From Gavia stellata (lineage: Eukaryota > Chordata > Aves > Gaviiformes > Gaviidae): a DNA stretch of 64,000 nucleotides. Position numbers and translations under genes: made by a program. Below are positions 41,135-52,600 of the stretch, in pieces (the first letter of the stretch is position 1; the number at the start of each line of letters is the position of its first letter). The notes beneath the pieces were generated by a model that worked only from the letters and a program-made list of their open reading frames with translations, was not told where the DNA came from and did not search any database. Location: assembly GCF_030936135.1 (NCBI RefSeq), contig NC_082603.1, positions 34,886,329 through 34,950,328 on the forward strand, written 5' to 3'.

Positions 41135-41263
41135 GAAAGAATCGTGTGGAAAAGCAGGCTTCGGTGCGAAAAACTAAGAAAGAATCGTGCGGAAAAGCAG
41201 GCTTCGGTGCGAAAAACTAAGAAAGAATCGTGCTGAAAAGCAGGCTTTGGTGTGAAAAACTAA
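41135..41263. repeat. 43-bp tandem repeat, three copies
   Basis: Units start at 41135, 41178 and 41221 with GAAAGAATCGTG, then GAAAAGCAGGCTT. Only a few positions differ between copies. Confidence 0.95.
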
Positions 41264-42054
41264 GCAGAGAGAAAAAAGAAAGCAACCACACTTTATGAAA
41301 GGTATCGGATGGGTGATTTTCAGTTTAGCTTCCTGTCAGCAGGACACAAAACTCTGGTCACTCGGGCCCCCCGACAGGCACCTTCCCTTAAATGCATCAT
41401 CGATGAGTAAAACACCACTCAGTTCTGCCAACGCCGGTTGAGCACGTCCTGTAAGGGCTGCTGCCGTGTTTTTCCCAAGGAGAAGTAAATACGTGCCGGG
41501 AGGGGTAGCAATGAACGAGGCCTCGGTGAGAAACACCAGATCATGGTGTCCTGGTTGAAAATCCTGTGAATCCTGGTTTTGCAGCTCAAAAGCTGTAGGT
41601 TTTGTGTAGCTCAAGGCTGCGCTGGGAAGCAGTACTGTGAAAAGTGAAAACGTAGTGTGAACTAAAAGAAGACAGAGGGGAAACAAGATATGTGCTTAAA
41701 AAGAAACTGCTGGTATTTGGAGTTCCGTGGGGTACAGGCTGGCTCCGCTCACACACGATGATTTTATCGACTCTGTCAGCTCCGAGAAAGGCGCACGGAC
41801 GTCGCGTTGGGCTTTGGAAGAGGGATGAAGCGGCCTGGAGGTTCAAATGGAAAACCCTGGACTCTTGGAGGGGGCAAACTTCGTCCTTCCTCTTCATTCG
41901 TCCGCCTGTCTGCCCCCCAAATGGCCTCGCTGCGATGTTCGGGCTGATGCAGTTAGCGGCAGCGGGGGATGCTGGCAGGAGAGCCGAGTTGGTCCTCCCC
42001 CCGCCTGGAAGAGCGAAGGGGCGATAGTAACGAGGGATTTACTTCGTTAAAAGC

Positions 42055-42720
42055 TCTTTTAAACGCGGCGGGAGTTTGCGGGAGCGCTGAAGGAAGGCGG
42101 GAGGGAGAGGGTGGTGTTGACGAGAAGGCGGGGGCCGCCGCGGGGACCCCGGGAGGTGCCCCCCCTCTCCCAACCGGGAGGGGCGGACTGTGTTCCCACC
42201 GCCCTTCTGGCGCTTCCCCCTCCCGGAGGCACGGCGCCGGCAGCCGCAGGGGTGCGCGCAGCTCCGCAGGGGTGCGCGCAGCTCCGCAGCCCGTCCCTGG
42301 GACGCGCACCCTTCCCTCGCCCCTCCGCCGTGCCCCCGGCGCTCCCGGCCCGGCCCGGGGCCGCCCCCCCGCCGCCCTCCCGGCCTCTGCCGCCGGCCCC
42401 GCCCGCCGCCGCGCCGAAGAGCTCCCGCCCCTCTTCCCCGCCGGGGGTGGCCCCGGGAGCGGGGAGCGGGGAGCGGCCCGGGGCGGGTGGCTGCCGCGCG
42501 CACAGGCGGGAGGCTGCGGAGCCCGTCCGGCGGCTGCGGGGCTGCGCGGTGAGTGACGCGGCGCGGGGCGGGGGGGCGAGCCCGGGCTGCCCTCCGCCTC
42601 CCGCTCGGGCCGGGGCGAGGGGCGGCGGAGGGGGCTGCCGGGGACGGGACTCCGCGCACACCCACCCCCACCCCCCGCGGCTTTTCGGGCCCGAGGAGCC
42701 GTTCCCGGGGGCTGGGAAGG
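42055..42720 (+). promoter_or_regulatory. IL12RB2: IL12RB2 CpG island and probable noncoding first exon
   Basis: Very GC- and CpG-rich, TATA-less. A clear donor GCTGCGCG/GTGAGTGACG at 42548/42549 fits a noncoding first exon spliced to 46626. The transcription start is not determinable. Includes a direct repeat GGGGTGCGCGCAGCTCCGCA at about 42250-42287. Confidence 0.65.
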
Positions 42721-42734
42721 GCAGCACCCCCGGA

Positions 42735-43715
42735 TGGGCGCCCCGGGGTGCTGCCTCTCCCTGGGTGCTGCCCGCGCCGGGGTGCTGCCTCTCCCGGGGT
42801 GCTGCTCGTCCCCTGGGTGCTGCCTGTCCCTGGGTGCTGCCTGTCCCTGGGTGCTGCCCATCCCCGGGGTGCTGCCTGTCCCGGGGTGCTGCCTGTCCCG
42901 GGGTGCTGCCTGTCCCTGGGTGCTGCTCGTCCCCGGGGTGCTGCCTGTCCCTGGGTGCTGCCTGTCCCCGGGGTGCTGCCTGTCCCTGGGTGCTGCCCGT
43001 CCCCGGGGTGCTGCCTCTCCCTGGGTGCTGCCTGTCCCTGGGTGCTGCCCATCCCCGGGGTGCTGCCTGTCCCGGGGTGCTGCCTGTCCCTGGGTGCTGC
43101 TCGTCCCCGGGGTGCTGCCTGTCCCTGGGTGCTGCCCGTCCCCGGGGTGCTGCCTGCCTTGGGGTGCTGCCTGTCCCTGGGTGCTGCCCGTCCCCGGGGT
43201 GCTGCCTCTCCCTGGGTGCTGCCTGTCCCTGGGTGCTGCCTGTCCCTGGGTGCTGCCCATCCCCGGGGTGCTGCCTCTCCCTGGGTGCTGCCTGTCCCTG
43301 GGTGCTGCCCATCCCCGGGGTGCTGCCTGTCCCGGGGTGCTGCCTGTCCCTGGGTGCTGCTCGTCCCCGGGGTGCTGCCTGTCCCTGGGTGCTGCCCGTC
43401 CCCGGGGTGCTGCCTGCCTTGGGGTGCTGCCTGTCCCTGGGTGCTGCCCGTCCCCGGGGTGCTGCCTCTCCCTGGGTGCTGCCTGTCCCTGGGTGCTGCC
43501 TGCCTTGGGGTGCTGCCCATCCCTGGGTGCTGCCTGCCCCAGGATGCTCCCCACCCCGGGATGCTCATGGCCTGCCCCAGGATGCTCCCTGCCCTGGAAT
43601 GCTCCCTGCCCCAGGATGCTCCCTGCCCTGGAATGCTCCCTGCCCCGGGATGCTCCCCACCCCAGGACACTCGCTGCCTTTCCCGGGGTGCTCCCTGCCT
43701 TGGGGCACCCCTGCA
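42735..43715. repeat. GGGTGCTGCC minisatellite with 260-bp higher-order period
   Basis: About 1 kb of 17-18 bp units GGGTGCTGCCTGTCCCT with variants. Variant order repeats: CCCATCCCC at 43048 and 43308, and CTGCCTTGGGG at about 43153 and 43413, each 260 bp apart. Lies about 190 bp into IL12RB2 intron 1. The right end decays into GGATGCTCCC units. Confidence 0.95.
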
Positions 43716-46625
43716 CCCTGGGACAGAGCCTCCTAAGGGAGCGCAGCGCTGAAGGGCCGTCCTCTAGAAGTAACGCCGTCCCTTCCCTTCGGACGGTGAG
43801 GGCTTAGTAAATACCTCACGCTCGGTAGCTCTGGCGAAGAGTCGCTGACCTGGGGCAGGACGGCACCAAGGCACGGGCCTGCGGCAGCCAGGGCAGCCGG
43901 AGCAGCGCCCGCGCGCCTGCCGACGGTGGGAAGTTGCCCTAAAATGCAGCTAGTGCTATTAGCAATATGTAAGCAACAGCGCAGGTTGGGTACAAATAGC
44001 GGGTTTTTTTCCTGGGTGAAATGCAACAGTGAGAAATGTTCCTCTTCCCACCGGCATCGGGCAGTTGTTCCTGCGGGTTCCGTGTAAGACCCTTGGAGCA
44101 GACACTTGCTTTGCGTGGAGCTTTTTTGGGGAGAAGTGGGGGTAAGGGTGTTAAAAGTTGGTCCAAAGCAAACTACAGAGGTTTTGTGCTCTACCAGTGA
44201 TTTCATTTACGAACTCAAGCGCTGTAAACATCCGATGCCATAACGGCAAATCCATAGGCGAACAAAATGTGTTTTCAATTGAGGTTTCACAGAGATACGA
44301 ATGCATAAACATGCACGATCTCACACTCTGTGAACACCTTATGTACTTCCTCTACCTTGTACGTACCGATGTCCCTTATATTTTCTTTAACCTGTGCCCA
44401 GCCAATGCTATTCCCCCTCATTGATGTGGAATCTGGAGATTTTTGCTTCTTGGAAAAAAAAGTTTTCCCTATACCTTTGCTCTAAGCTGAAGGCTCTTTC
44501 TCATTGTTTTCTCATATTTTACTCCGATCACATTTTATATGCTCTGCTGCACTCATACGATGCTGCATCAATCGTCTAGCGCTTACCTAAGTAAACCACT
44601 GATTCAAATTATTTGAGGCGAGACGATTTTTGCCTATTGACTCAAGTTTTTTGGGTGCAGTTTTGCTGTCAGAAAGCAAGCCATCTGAAGGATGTTTACG
44701 CAGTCACTGGGCAATTTCAGTTTATTGGAAGGCAGAGCATTTACTTGAAGAACCTTGGTGCTGTGATTGCTCATCCTTGCAGTTACTAATCACCTACGGA
44801 AGGCGCCGCGTGCAGTGTCTTTGTGTAAGGCTGGGGCACTGCAGCAAGGCTTAACATTTCAGCCCAAAGAATGTCAGGATTTAAGCAAAGCAAGGTGTTA
44901 ATATGCATTTTGGCAAATCTTATGTATTTCGCGTTCACCTCAGGTATCGGTTCACTTAAAAAACATGGAATGGATCCCCCCTCATTATATAAAACCAACG
45001 TGAAACAACTTTTTTTGTTGTTTTTATATCAATATACATGTAGCAAAGACTGTATTGTGCAATGCATCCCCATGGAAGTGCCCCTCCATCCAAGACGGCA
45101 CAAAAAGCAGCCAGGATTTAAAGTTTCACTTTACAATAGCTTGTTTCCAATACGGCATCGCGTTATGAAAATAACCACGTCTCTGTGACAGGTGAGGAGT
45201 TACAGAAAGTGCCTGTTGGTGTATTTGCTTCTGAGGTATCTGCTCTCTTCTCACTGCTCCTGGAGTTCTGCAGGGGAAGGGTGAAAAAGGAAAGAGCTGA
45301 TAATGCTGGTTGCAAAACGTATGGGCAAATGTTGAGCTTAGTTCAGGCTGACCTTGAATAATTTGTGTAAAACATTTATATTCATAACTTCCAGTACCTG
45401 ATGATCTGACAGGTCTTTTCCAACCTTAGTGATTCTGTGATTCTGTGATGTCCCGCAGTGTCGCATGAACGTGTTTTCTGAACACCTCCAGGGATGGTGA
45501 CTCCACCACCTCCCTGGGCAGCCTCTTCCAGTGCTTCACCACACGGTGTAGTGGGCATGGTGGGGTTGGGTTGATGGTTGGACTTGATGACTTGACAGGT
45601 CTTTTCTGTGTGGTGGTTGTCACTGGACCCACCATCAGATCCACAGAATCACAGAATCACTACGGTTGGAAAAGACCTGTCAGATCACCAAGTCCAACCA
45701 CCACCCCAACCCCACCATGCCCACTAAACCATGTCCTGCAGTGCCACGTCCACACCTTCCTTGAACACCTCCAGGGATGGTGACTCCACCACCTCCCTGG
45801 GCAGCCTCTTCCAGTGCTTCACCGCTCTCTCCGGAAAGACATTTCTCCTAATATCCAGCCTGAACCTCCCCTGGCACAACTTGAGGCCGTTTCCTCTCGT
45901 TCTATTGCTAGTTACATGGGATAGTCACAAGCAAGTTGGGTGGGTGGAAAGAAACCGTAAGATTGCTAGTTCCCAAGGTCTTAGCCAAAACTTTGTGTGT
46001 GATACTCAGGTCTGGGAATCTTGAGATTGCGTTAGTCAGCTGGGATGAGGTCAGTTCATTTGGATTTGGGGTCACCTGTACGCAGCCTGAGCACGGAGCT
46101 GCTGAAGAGCACGGGAGGGTCCTTGTGGGGTACAGAAACAGGGCTTCTCCATCCAATGAGGCTGTAGGATTTCAGGAGAGCGTGGGCTGTGCCGGAGCGT
46201 GGCACGCAAACCGTGTCTTGGGGAGAAACAGCGTGAGGGGCACGGATGGTTTGGCTTCTTGTCCTTCACAGTAAGAGTTTTGGTTCTGGGCTTGCAGGGG
46301 GTCTTTGGGAGGGAAGGGAGGAAATACTTCTTTTTCTAAAGCAGAGAGCTGTCTGGTTTTAAAGCACAGAGATTTAAAGTACCCGTAACTCTTCCATGCC
46401 CCTAGACTGTGTGCCTCTCTCTAGGGAGAGCCATCTGAAAATCAGCTGCTGCTTACAAAGGGGCCTCGAGCGTCACAACTTAGCAACGTTAGCAGAGAAC
46501 GTTAATTAGAATGGTCTCAGGAAATAAGCATTCTGGATTTTCTGAAGCTGTAACATAGTAAAATACAAGTACCTGCAATTTTGCCACTTTTTAGGAACTG
46601 GTAAAAGGTATTCATTTCTCTATAG
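43716..46625 (+). other. IL12RB2: Rest of IL12RB2 intron 1
   Basis: Unique sequence except for the CR1 mosaic at 45400-45905. No coding exon seen. Confidence 0.75.
45400..45905. mobile_element. Mosaic of CR1 fragments in alternating orientation
   Basis: In order: 3' tail (+) 45400-45443; internal piece (-) about 45450-45543; 3' tail (+) 45544-45608; then a longer CR1 (-) 45643-45905 beginning ACAGAATCACAGAATCACT. Suggests nested insertion and inversion. Confidence 0.88.
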
Positions 46626-46633
46626 GGAACAAA

Positions 46634-46691
46634 ATGCTATTTGCATGGATTGTGCCTGCAGCAATTTGGTCGTTGGCGCACTTCACAGCAG
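46634..46691 (+). CDS. IL12RB2: IL12RB2 coding exon 1 (signal peptide)
   Basis: [19 protein letters not shown], hydrophobic leader. Acceptor TCTCTATAG at 46625, A at -3, donor GTAAGA. Same length (58 bp) and phase as the IL23R leader exon. Confidence 0.88.
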
Positions 46692-49600
46692 GTAAGATTT
46701 TTTTTTTTCCCTACATAGCAGTTATTACTTAAAAGAAGCACTCAGGCTAATTAGTTGGCGGGGTTTTTTCAGCTTCTGTGTGGTATGCTAGTAAACACCT
46801 TTCTTATTAGAGAGAGCAAAAATTGATGCTTGATCAGGTTGATACTGTAATTTCCTTAAGAACTCCTCGATCTGCTGCTGCTGAGTGTCCTCCCACTCTC
46901 CACGGCGATGCACCTTCTCCCTGACAGTCCGGGCAGGCCGCGGGCAGCAGTGTCTGGTCTGGCAGCTCCGCACGCTGGCTGCAGGGCTGGGAGCGACCGC
47001 GGGCGGGCATATGGCCCATAGTTCCTCAGCATCATATATGCTCGGGCATATGGTTATGCATAATTGGCGCTGCAAGCCTGTGTCTGTAGTATATATGTAG
47101 TATATAGGAAATAGTTGCTAATAAGTCGTGCAGGGAGGTTATTTGGTTTGCTTGGAGGTAGGGCTGCCGGTTACGTGAGAAAGCACCTCTAAAGTTAGCT
47201 CGCACGGAGACTTTCAGAACTCCAAAGGAAGGAGAAATGGTGCTCCAGCATTTTCCCTTCTCTTCTGCCGCTGCTCGGCGCGTTTGCCCCCAGCGCGTGT
47301 GTCCTGGCATCTGCCTGCACGTGCGTGCTCGTGCACGCGGAGCGCGGGATCGCCTGTCCCCCGCCTCTGCCCTCGCCGCCTTGGAAAGATGCTGACAGGC
47401 AAGGGGGGGGTCTCGACGAGTCGGAGAAAATGTCGCTTGTCTCTTCAGCGGAGACATGCCTGCCACCACTTTCCTGAAACCGCACAGAAAAAAGAGTTCT
47501 GACAGGTTTTGCCGGGGGTTGTGCTTTTTTGCGTGATGCCTGGTAGCTAGCCCGTGGTTTCTGACCCCGGTTAATCAGATCGGCGAAGGCTGGGTGCAGT
47601 AGTATCCCCTGAGTTACTGTGCTGAGGCAGGAATTCTTGCATTACACATTTGGGGAATCTCTCTTCCTCGAGCGCAGCGCGTCGTATGAGGTGAGCGCTG
47701 TATCCGCCTTAAAGGTTTGGTTTCCCGTTCTGTTGCAGAAGCGTGCAGTGCAGGGAACGTGCCTGCGAGCAAACTTCCCCGCGGCGCTGCAGAAGTATGT
47801 GACAAAGGGAATATGACTGCTAACACCGCTTCTTGTGTCCGGCCTGGAACCAGCATCACCCTCGCGTGCCGGCTGAAACCCCTGCGATACACCGGGCAGT
47901 GCAGGATAGCTATTTTCTTTAACAGCTCTGAACTAGTTAGCAATCACAGCAGTTCAGTAAGCGCCAAGTTTCTAGTCCATACATACGGCAAACACATGTT
48001 TACGTGCAAAATACTTTGTGAATACAAGAAAAAACTCATTTGTGGCATCGCTATAGAATCTGGAAGTAAGGAGGATTTAATTATTCCTTGTTCTTAAACG
48101 TTTCCTGTGGCACCTCTGAGACACGTGTTAGAAACCAGCAGTGGGTGGCCTTTTCCAGAAAAGGTGCTCTGCTTTAGTGGCTCTTTGGATTTAAAATATT
48201 CCCGCCTGGAACTGTGCGACTCCGTTATTCATAAACGGAGAGACGCTAAATAAAAGTGCCTGCTCAGAGCAAATATCATACTCCCTCCTGCTCTACCCCT
48301 GACACCCACCCGCCTCGCCAGGACTCAGGGGCTTTGCAAGAAAAATTCTAAGGAAATTTTAGATTTTTCTTCTAGCCTGATGAGCTGCTGCTGCTGCAGC
48401 AGTCGTCTGCTGTACCAGTGCTGCTTTTTTTTTAAAAAAAATAAGAATAACAGTTGATTTCTTCAAGCAAAGCATGCGGTGCCCAGTCCAGAGAGCTGTT
48501 AAGCGCTTGTATTCATCTGGCACCTTTGTAAAGTCACTGGGGTTTTGCTCAAGTGTCAAAGGTCTCACCAGGCTGCAGAAATCACGACGCAGCTATTTTC
48601 ACATGTATAAAAATTATCAGCCTGAACATTTGGCACTTACGTGTCCATAAATTCTTTAAAAAAAAAAAAAACAACACAAACCTAGCATTTCTTAAAACGT
48701 CTCCTATCAGTGTCTTGAAGGAAGACTCTGATAAGACTATCTGTTTAAGATCCTCCAGATGAGCCAAGAAACGTGTCGTGTATCCAGTACGGGACAGATG
48801 GTCATCCCACCTGCACCTGGGATAAGGGGAGGCTCACATACATCAACACTACATATGCAATACAGTAAGTGACCCAGGGATGGCAGTTCTTCAATACCAA
48901 TAATTGTATCTTAGAGGGTTTTTTTTTTAAATTTTTACACCGTTTGTTGAAGATTCACCCTTATCAAAGCACACAGAAGAGTTGGCTTATGGACAAGCCA
49001 ACCCAAGGCCGCCCAGATCACACAAACCAACTGGAGCCGTTAAAACCCCTTTTCTGTTCACCCTCGTGTGCGCTGCACCGCAGCAGTTTGGCTCCTTCGG
49101 GGTTTGGCAGGTAAAGAGGGTACGCCAAGACATGGCTGCCTTTGGAAATGGAAGGTTAGCAGGGGAAGCACTCTGAAAACGGCTGCTCGAACCTGCTGCT
49201 TTCCCACGGCGGATCTCCTCTGTCCAGTGATTCTGTGGTTAGCAGTGCCCGCAACTGAAAACCTGCAATCGGAGCAGCTCGCTGTCTCGGAATTTAGTTG
49301 AGGAGATGGAGAGGGACTTGGCTTGGAAATGTGTTATTTTTCCTTCCTCTTTTAGACCCAACCTGTATTTTTGCTCTCTCTGCTTTTGCTGAACCTCCCC
49401 TGAAAAAGATTGTGGAGAGTCCTGCAGCAAACCGTGGGGAAGGAGCAGAGCCCATCAAACCGCACCAGTAGACCTTTGGATTTTGGGAATCCCCGTGCGC
49501 AGGAGGAACCTTATTAAAAACCTCTATTCAAGCTAACATCTGGGTAGAATGAATTAATTTTGCGCTTTGCGAACAGCTGGATAGGCTGAACTACTCCCCA

Positions 49601-52600
49601 TTTGCTTCCGAGGGGCTGCATGTTGACCATCTCCTTGCCCTGTGAGGCTCGCTCTTTTTCACCTTCTTCTTCTTCTTCACCTTCTTCTTCTTCTTCTTCT
49701 TCTTCACCTGCTTCTTCTTCTTCACCACCTTCTTCTTCTTCACCACCTTCTTCTTCTTTACCTGCTTCTGTTGGCCAAGGTAGCAGGAACTTTCTTAGTA
49801 GCTTGTAGAAACCTGTTGCTGCTCTTTAAGCAGAAGGAGAATGTACGGGTAGCGCGCAGAAGAGTAGGGAAGTGTGGATAACGAGTCCTGCAAGTGTAAT
49901 ACAGAGATACAGCAGTGCTTGTAAGTTATTAAGTATATTACAAAATACAAAGGGTCAGCCTGAAGCAACATGATACAATCGTCTCTGATTCAGGTGGAAG
50001 AAAATACACAGAGAAGCTAAATGAGTTACCCAAGGCAATGGGTTGAATGACAGACTGAGAATTAAAAGTTGTGTTGGAAGTCATGTGGTCTGACTGTTAG
50101 ACTGGAGATAAATTACATTTTTAATCACTAACTTACGTAAAAAACAACAATTAAAAAAAACCCGAAATCCATCATCTGCCCCTCAAATTCTGTGTGCCAA
50201 CACCTATGTTCATTCATAGAGAAATATTAGGTAACCAATATTAGGCAACCATTATACTATTAGAAAGAACCTACTCACATACTTGCAGCTCGGTGGAAAT
50301 CCAGAAGCATATTTCCTTTGTCTGCAATTAAACCCAAAAAGCAGTATAACACCTTTACTACCGGTTTAACGAGAGGAGTATTTACTGTGACCGCTGTTTT
50401 TACGCAGGTAGACCTTTCAAGGAGCAGATGGCCTAGCTGGCTTGCAGTGCAGCTAACCTGCAGGGAAGCTGCTGAAGGAGCCGCAGCCCCGCGGGACCCA
50501 GAGCAGCACAACTGTACGGGGACGTGCCCCGACGCACCCAGGGTTTAGCTTTCTTGGTGTACGGGGGAGTATTAACCAAGCGTTTGCCTTCTGTTCCAGG
50601 CTATCAAATGGGACGGATGTCTTATGTGTTTCTGAAGAAAGTCGGAATAAGAAGTTTGGCTCGCTGGCTCTGAGCAAGTTGAATTTTGACTCTACTTACA
50701 CCGTTGTGGTTGCTGCCTCCAATGAGCTAGGAAGTGCTTTTTCACAGCCGCTCGTGTTCATGTTAATCGACATAGGTAAATGCATTACTCGCCGCCTTTC
50801 AGTTAGTCCCCGCCCTTTAGAAAGAGGTGAAAACATTTTGAGGACTTTCTTGTTTAAACCTCTCAGAAAAAGCATCCATCCAGTCTAAACCAGTAATTCT
50901 ATTTTCCACGTAACCCCCCGCTCCGAGCAGTGCTGCGTATCTGAGCGCTGTTTGCTTCTTTCTGTTTTTGCCGCTAGTGAAACCACATCCTCCCAGCTTT
51001 TTAGTGGAATTTGAAAATTCTTCTGCGACCAACTGCACCTTTTTTTGGCACGACGAAGCACAAGCGCGGCACTGCAGGTTGAGATACCGTCCACTTACCA
51101 GGCACTCCTGGAGCACGGTAATCCTCTGCTGCTGAATAAAGGAAGTTATGATCCTTGGAGGTTGCTTTAATATCGTTGTTTCTTACTAGAATCACTTGGT
51201 CCCAATTTGGCTTTCTCTGTTCTTTAACACCATGTTTAAGAAAATCTATTGCCTATGGGTCAAAACCAATCATTGGTCTAAAACTGAATGAAGGTAAACC
51301 ACTGATCCTGTAAAAAAGTGTGTGCGTGAGTATTTCCCCGTATGTCAAGTGTCCGTATGATGCACTGAAGAATTGGAGGTTACGTTTGACCCACCACTTT
51401 ATAGGAGTATGGGCATATCTTGCTCGTGCGATTTCCAAATGGTTGTGCCTTCCCTAACGTTGATTGGAAGTCTTTGCTTTTCCTTTAAGTGGTAAAAGAA
51501 ATGTATTGCTTGAAGTTGAGTAAAACACATGAACAGAAAATCTGTGATCTTCGCATAATTAAATGAGGGATTTTTCTGATGAAGAACTGCAAGCCTGATG
51601 ACTCATTGCATCGTTCTTTGAGTTATTAAAGTTGCCTCAGATCGGGGTTTTCCCCATTGGTTTTTAAAGACGTGTTTTGGCTGGCTGGGCTTCCTTTGGG
51701 CATTAGTAATTCAGCCTGTCACTGCCTTCAACCTTTATTTCCTCATGACCTTAACATTATATGTCCTCTCTCTTCATTAAAGGTTGAAAGCTTCAACAGT
51801 GAGAAATGCAGTCTTTATGGTCTGGAGCCTCATACAGCCTACGAGTTCCAGGTCAGCTGTAAAATTCACCCTGAGAGAGGACTGTGGAGCAACTGGCGTG
51901 GCTACCAAACCCGGACTCCAGAAGCAGGTAACACAAGACGGCGTCTCCCGCACCAAGCCTATGTCTAACCTTTGCGTACGAGTGGAAACTTCAGCTAATG
52001 AAGTCAAAATGCTGCCGGGTTTTTGCTGGTTGGTTTGCAGAGCATCTGTAGATCCAGACACAGAGCCAAGAGGGAAGTCACTTCTCTAAGAGAATTGCTT
52101 TTTTAATGAACAAAAATTGAAGCTGTTCAAGTTTCTTGCAAAACAGGAATTTCAAGAGTTCACCGAGAAGGTCTAAAGGATATATTTTTTTGACGTTGAA
52201 GGTTGGGGGAATTTTTCCCACGTTGCCCGGAGCTGTAGTGGCCTGACACATCGTGACACAGCTGGAAAAGGCAGAGACAGTTTGTGCAGCTTAGCCAGGG
52301 GGAAAAAACCAACCCTTTTGTATTGGTTCATATCTAAACATTTTACTGAATTCCTGCAACAGCACCATACTCAGGTTGGGCAGGCTGCCACGTCACCCTC
52401 CGGTGCTGATGAACCACAGTTTGGGTGACACGCTCTGGGGCCTTGAGCTCGCCCAACAATTGCTGAGAAGTTGGGTGAATTGGCTGGGAAACTGCCTGGA
52501 CTCTCTCCGTTCTGCTGACGCTGGCAGGTTTTAACGAAACAGTTTAATTTTGCCAAGTCATCTTTTTCCCAAGTAGAGAAGTTATTTCACTTGGAGCCTC

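Larger units (their letters stand above)
32426..42050. other. Intergenic region between IL23R and IL12RB2
   Basis: About 9.6 kb without a supportable gene. It holds a CATGCAC array, an inverted pair of a 114-bp element, 31-bp and 43-bp tandem arrays and one older CR1. Open frames are short and lack homology or splice support. Confidence 0.75.

Noticed and set aside
41953-43807. Very long ORFs up to 587 codons, collagen-like
   Set aside because: Translation of the 17-18 bp GC-rich array and CpG island. The repeated QHPGT and LPVPGCC strings are artefacts of the unit.
49602-49881. Ser- and Leu-repeat ORFs
   Set aside because: Pure (CTT)n microsatellite translation.
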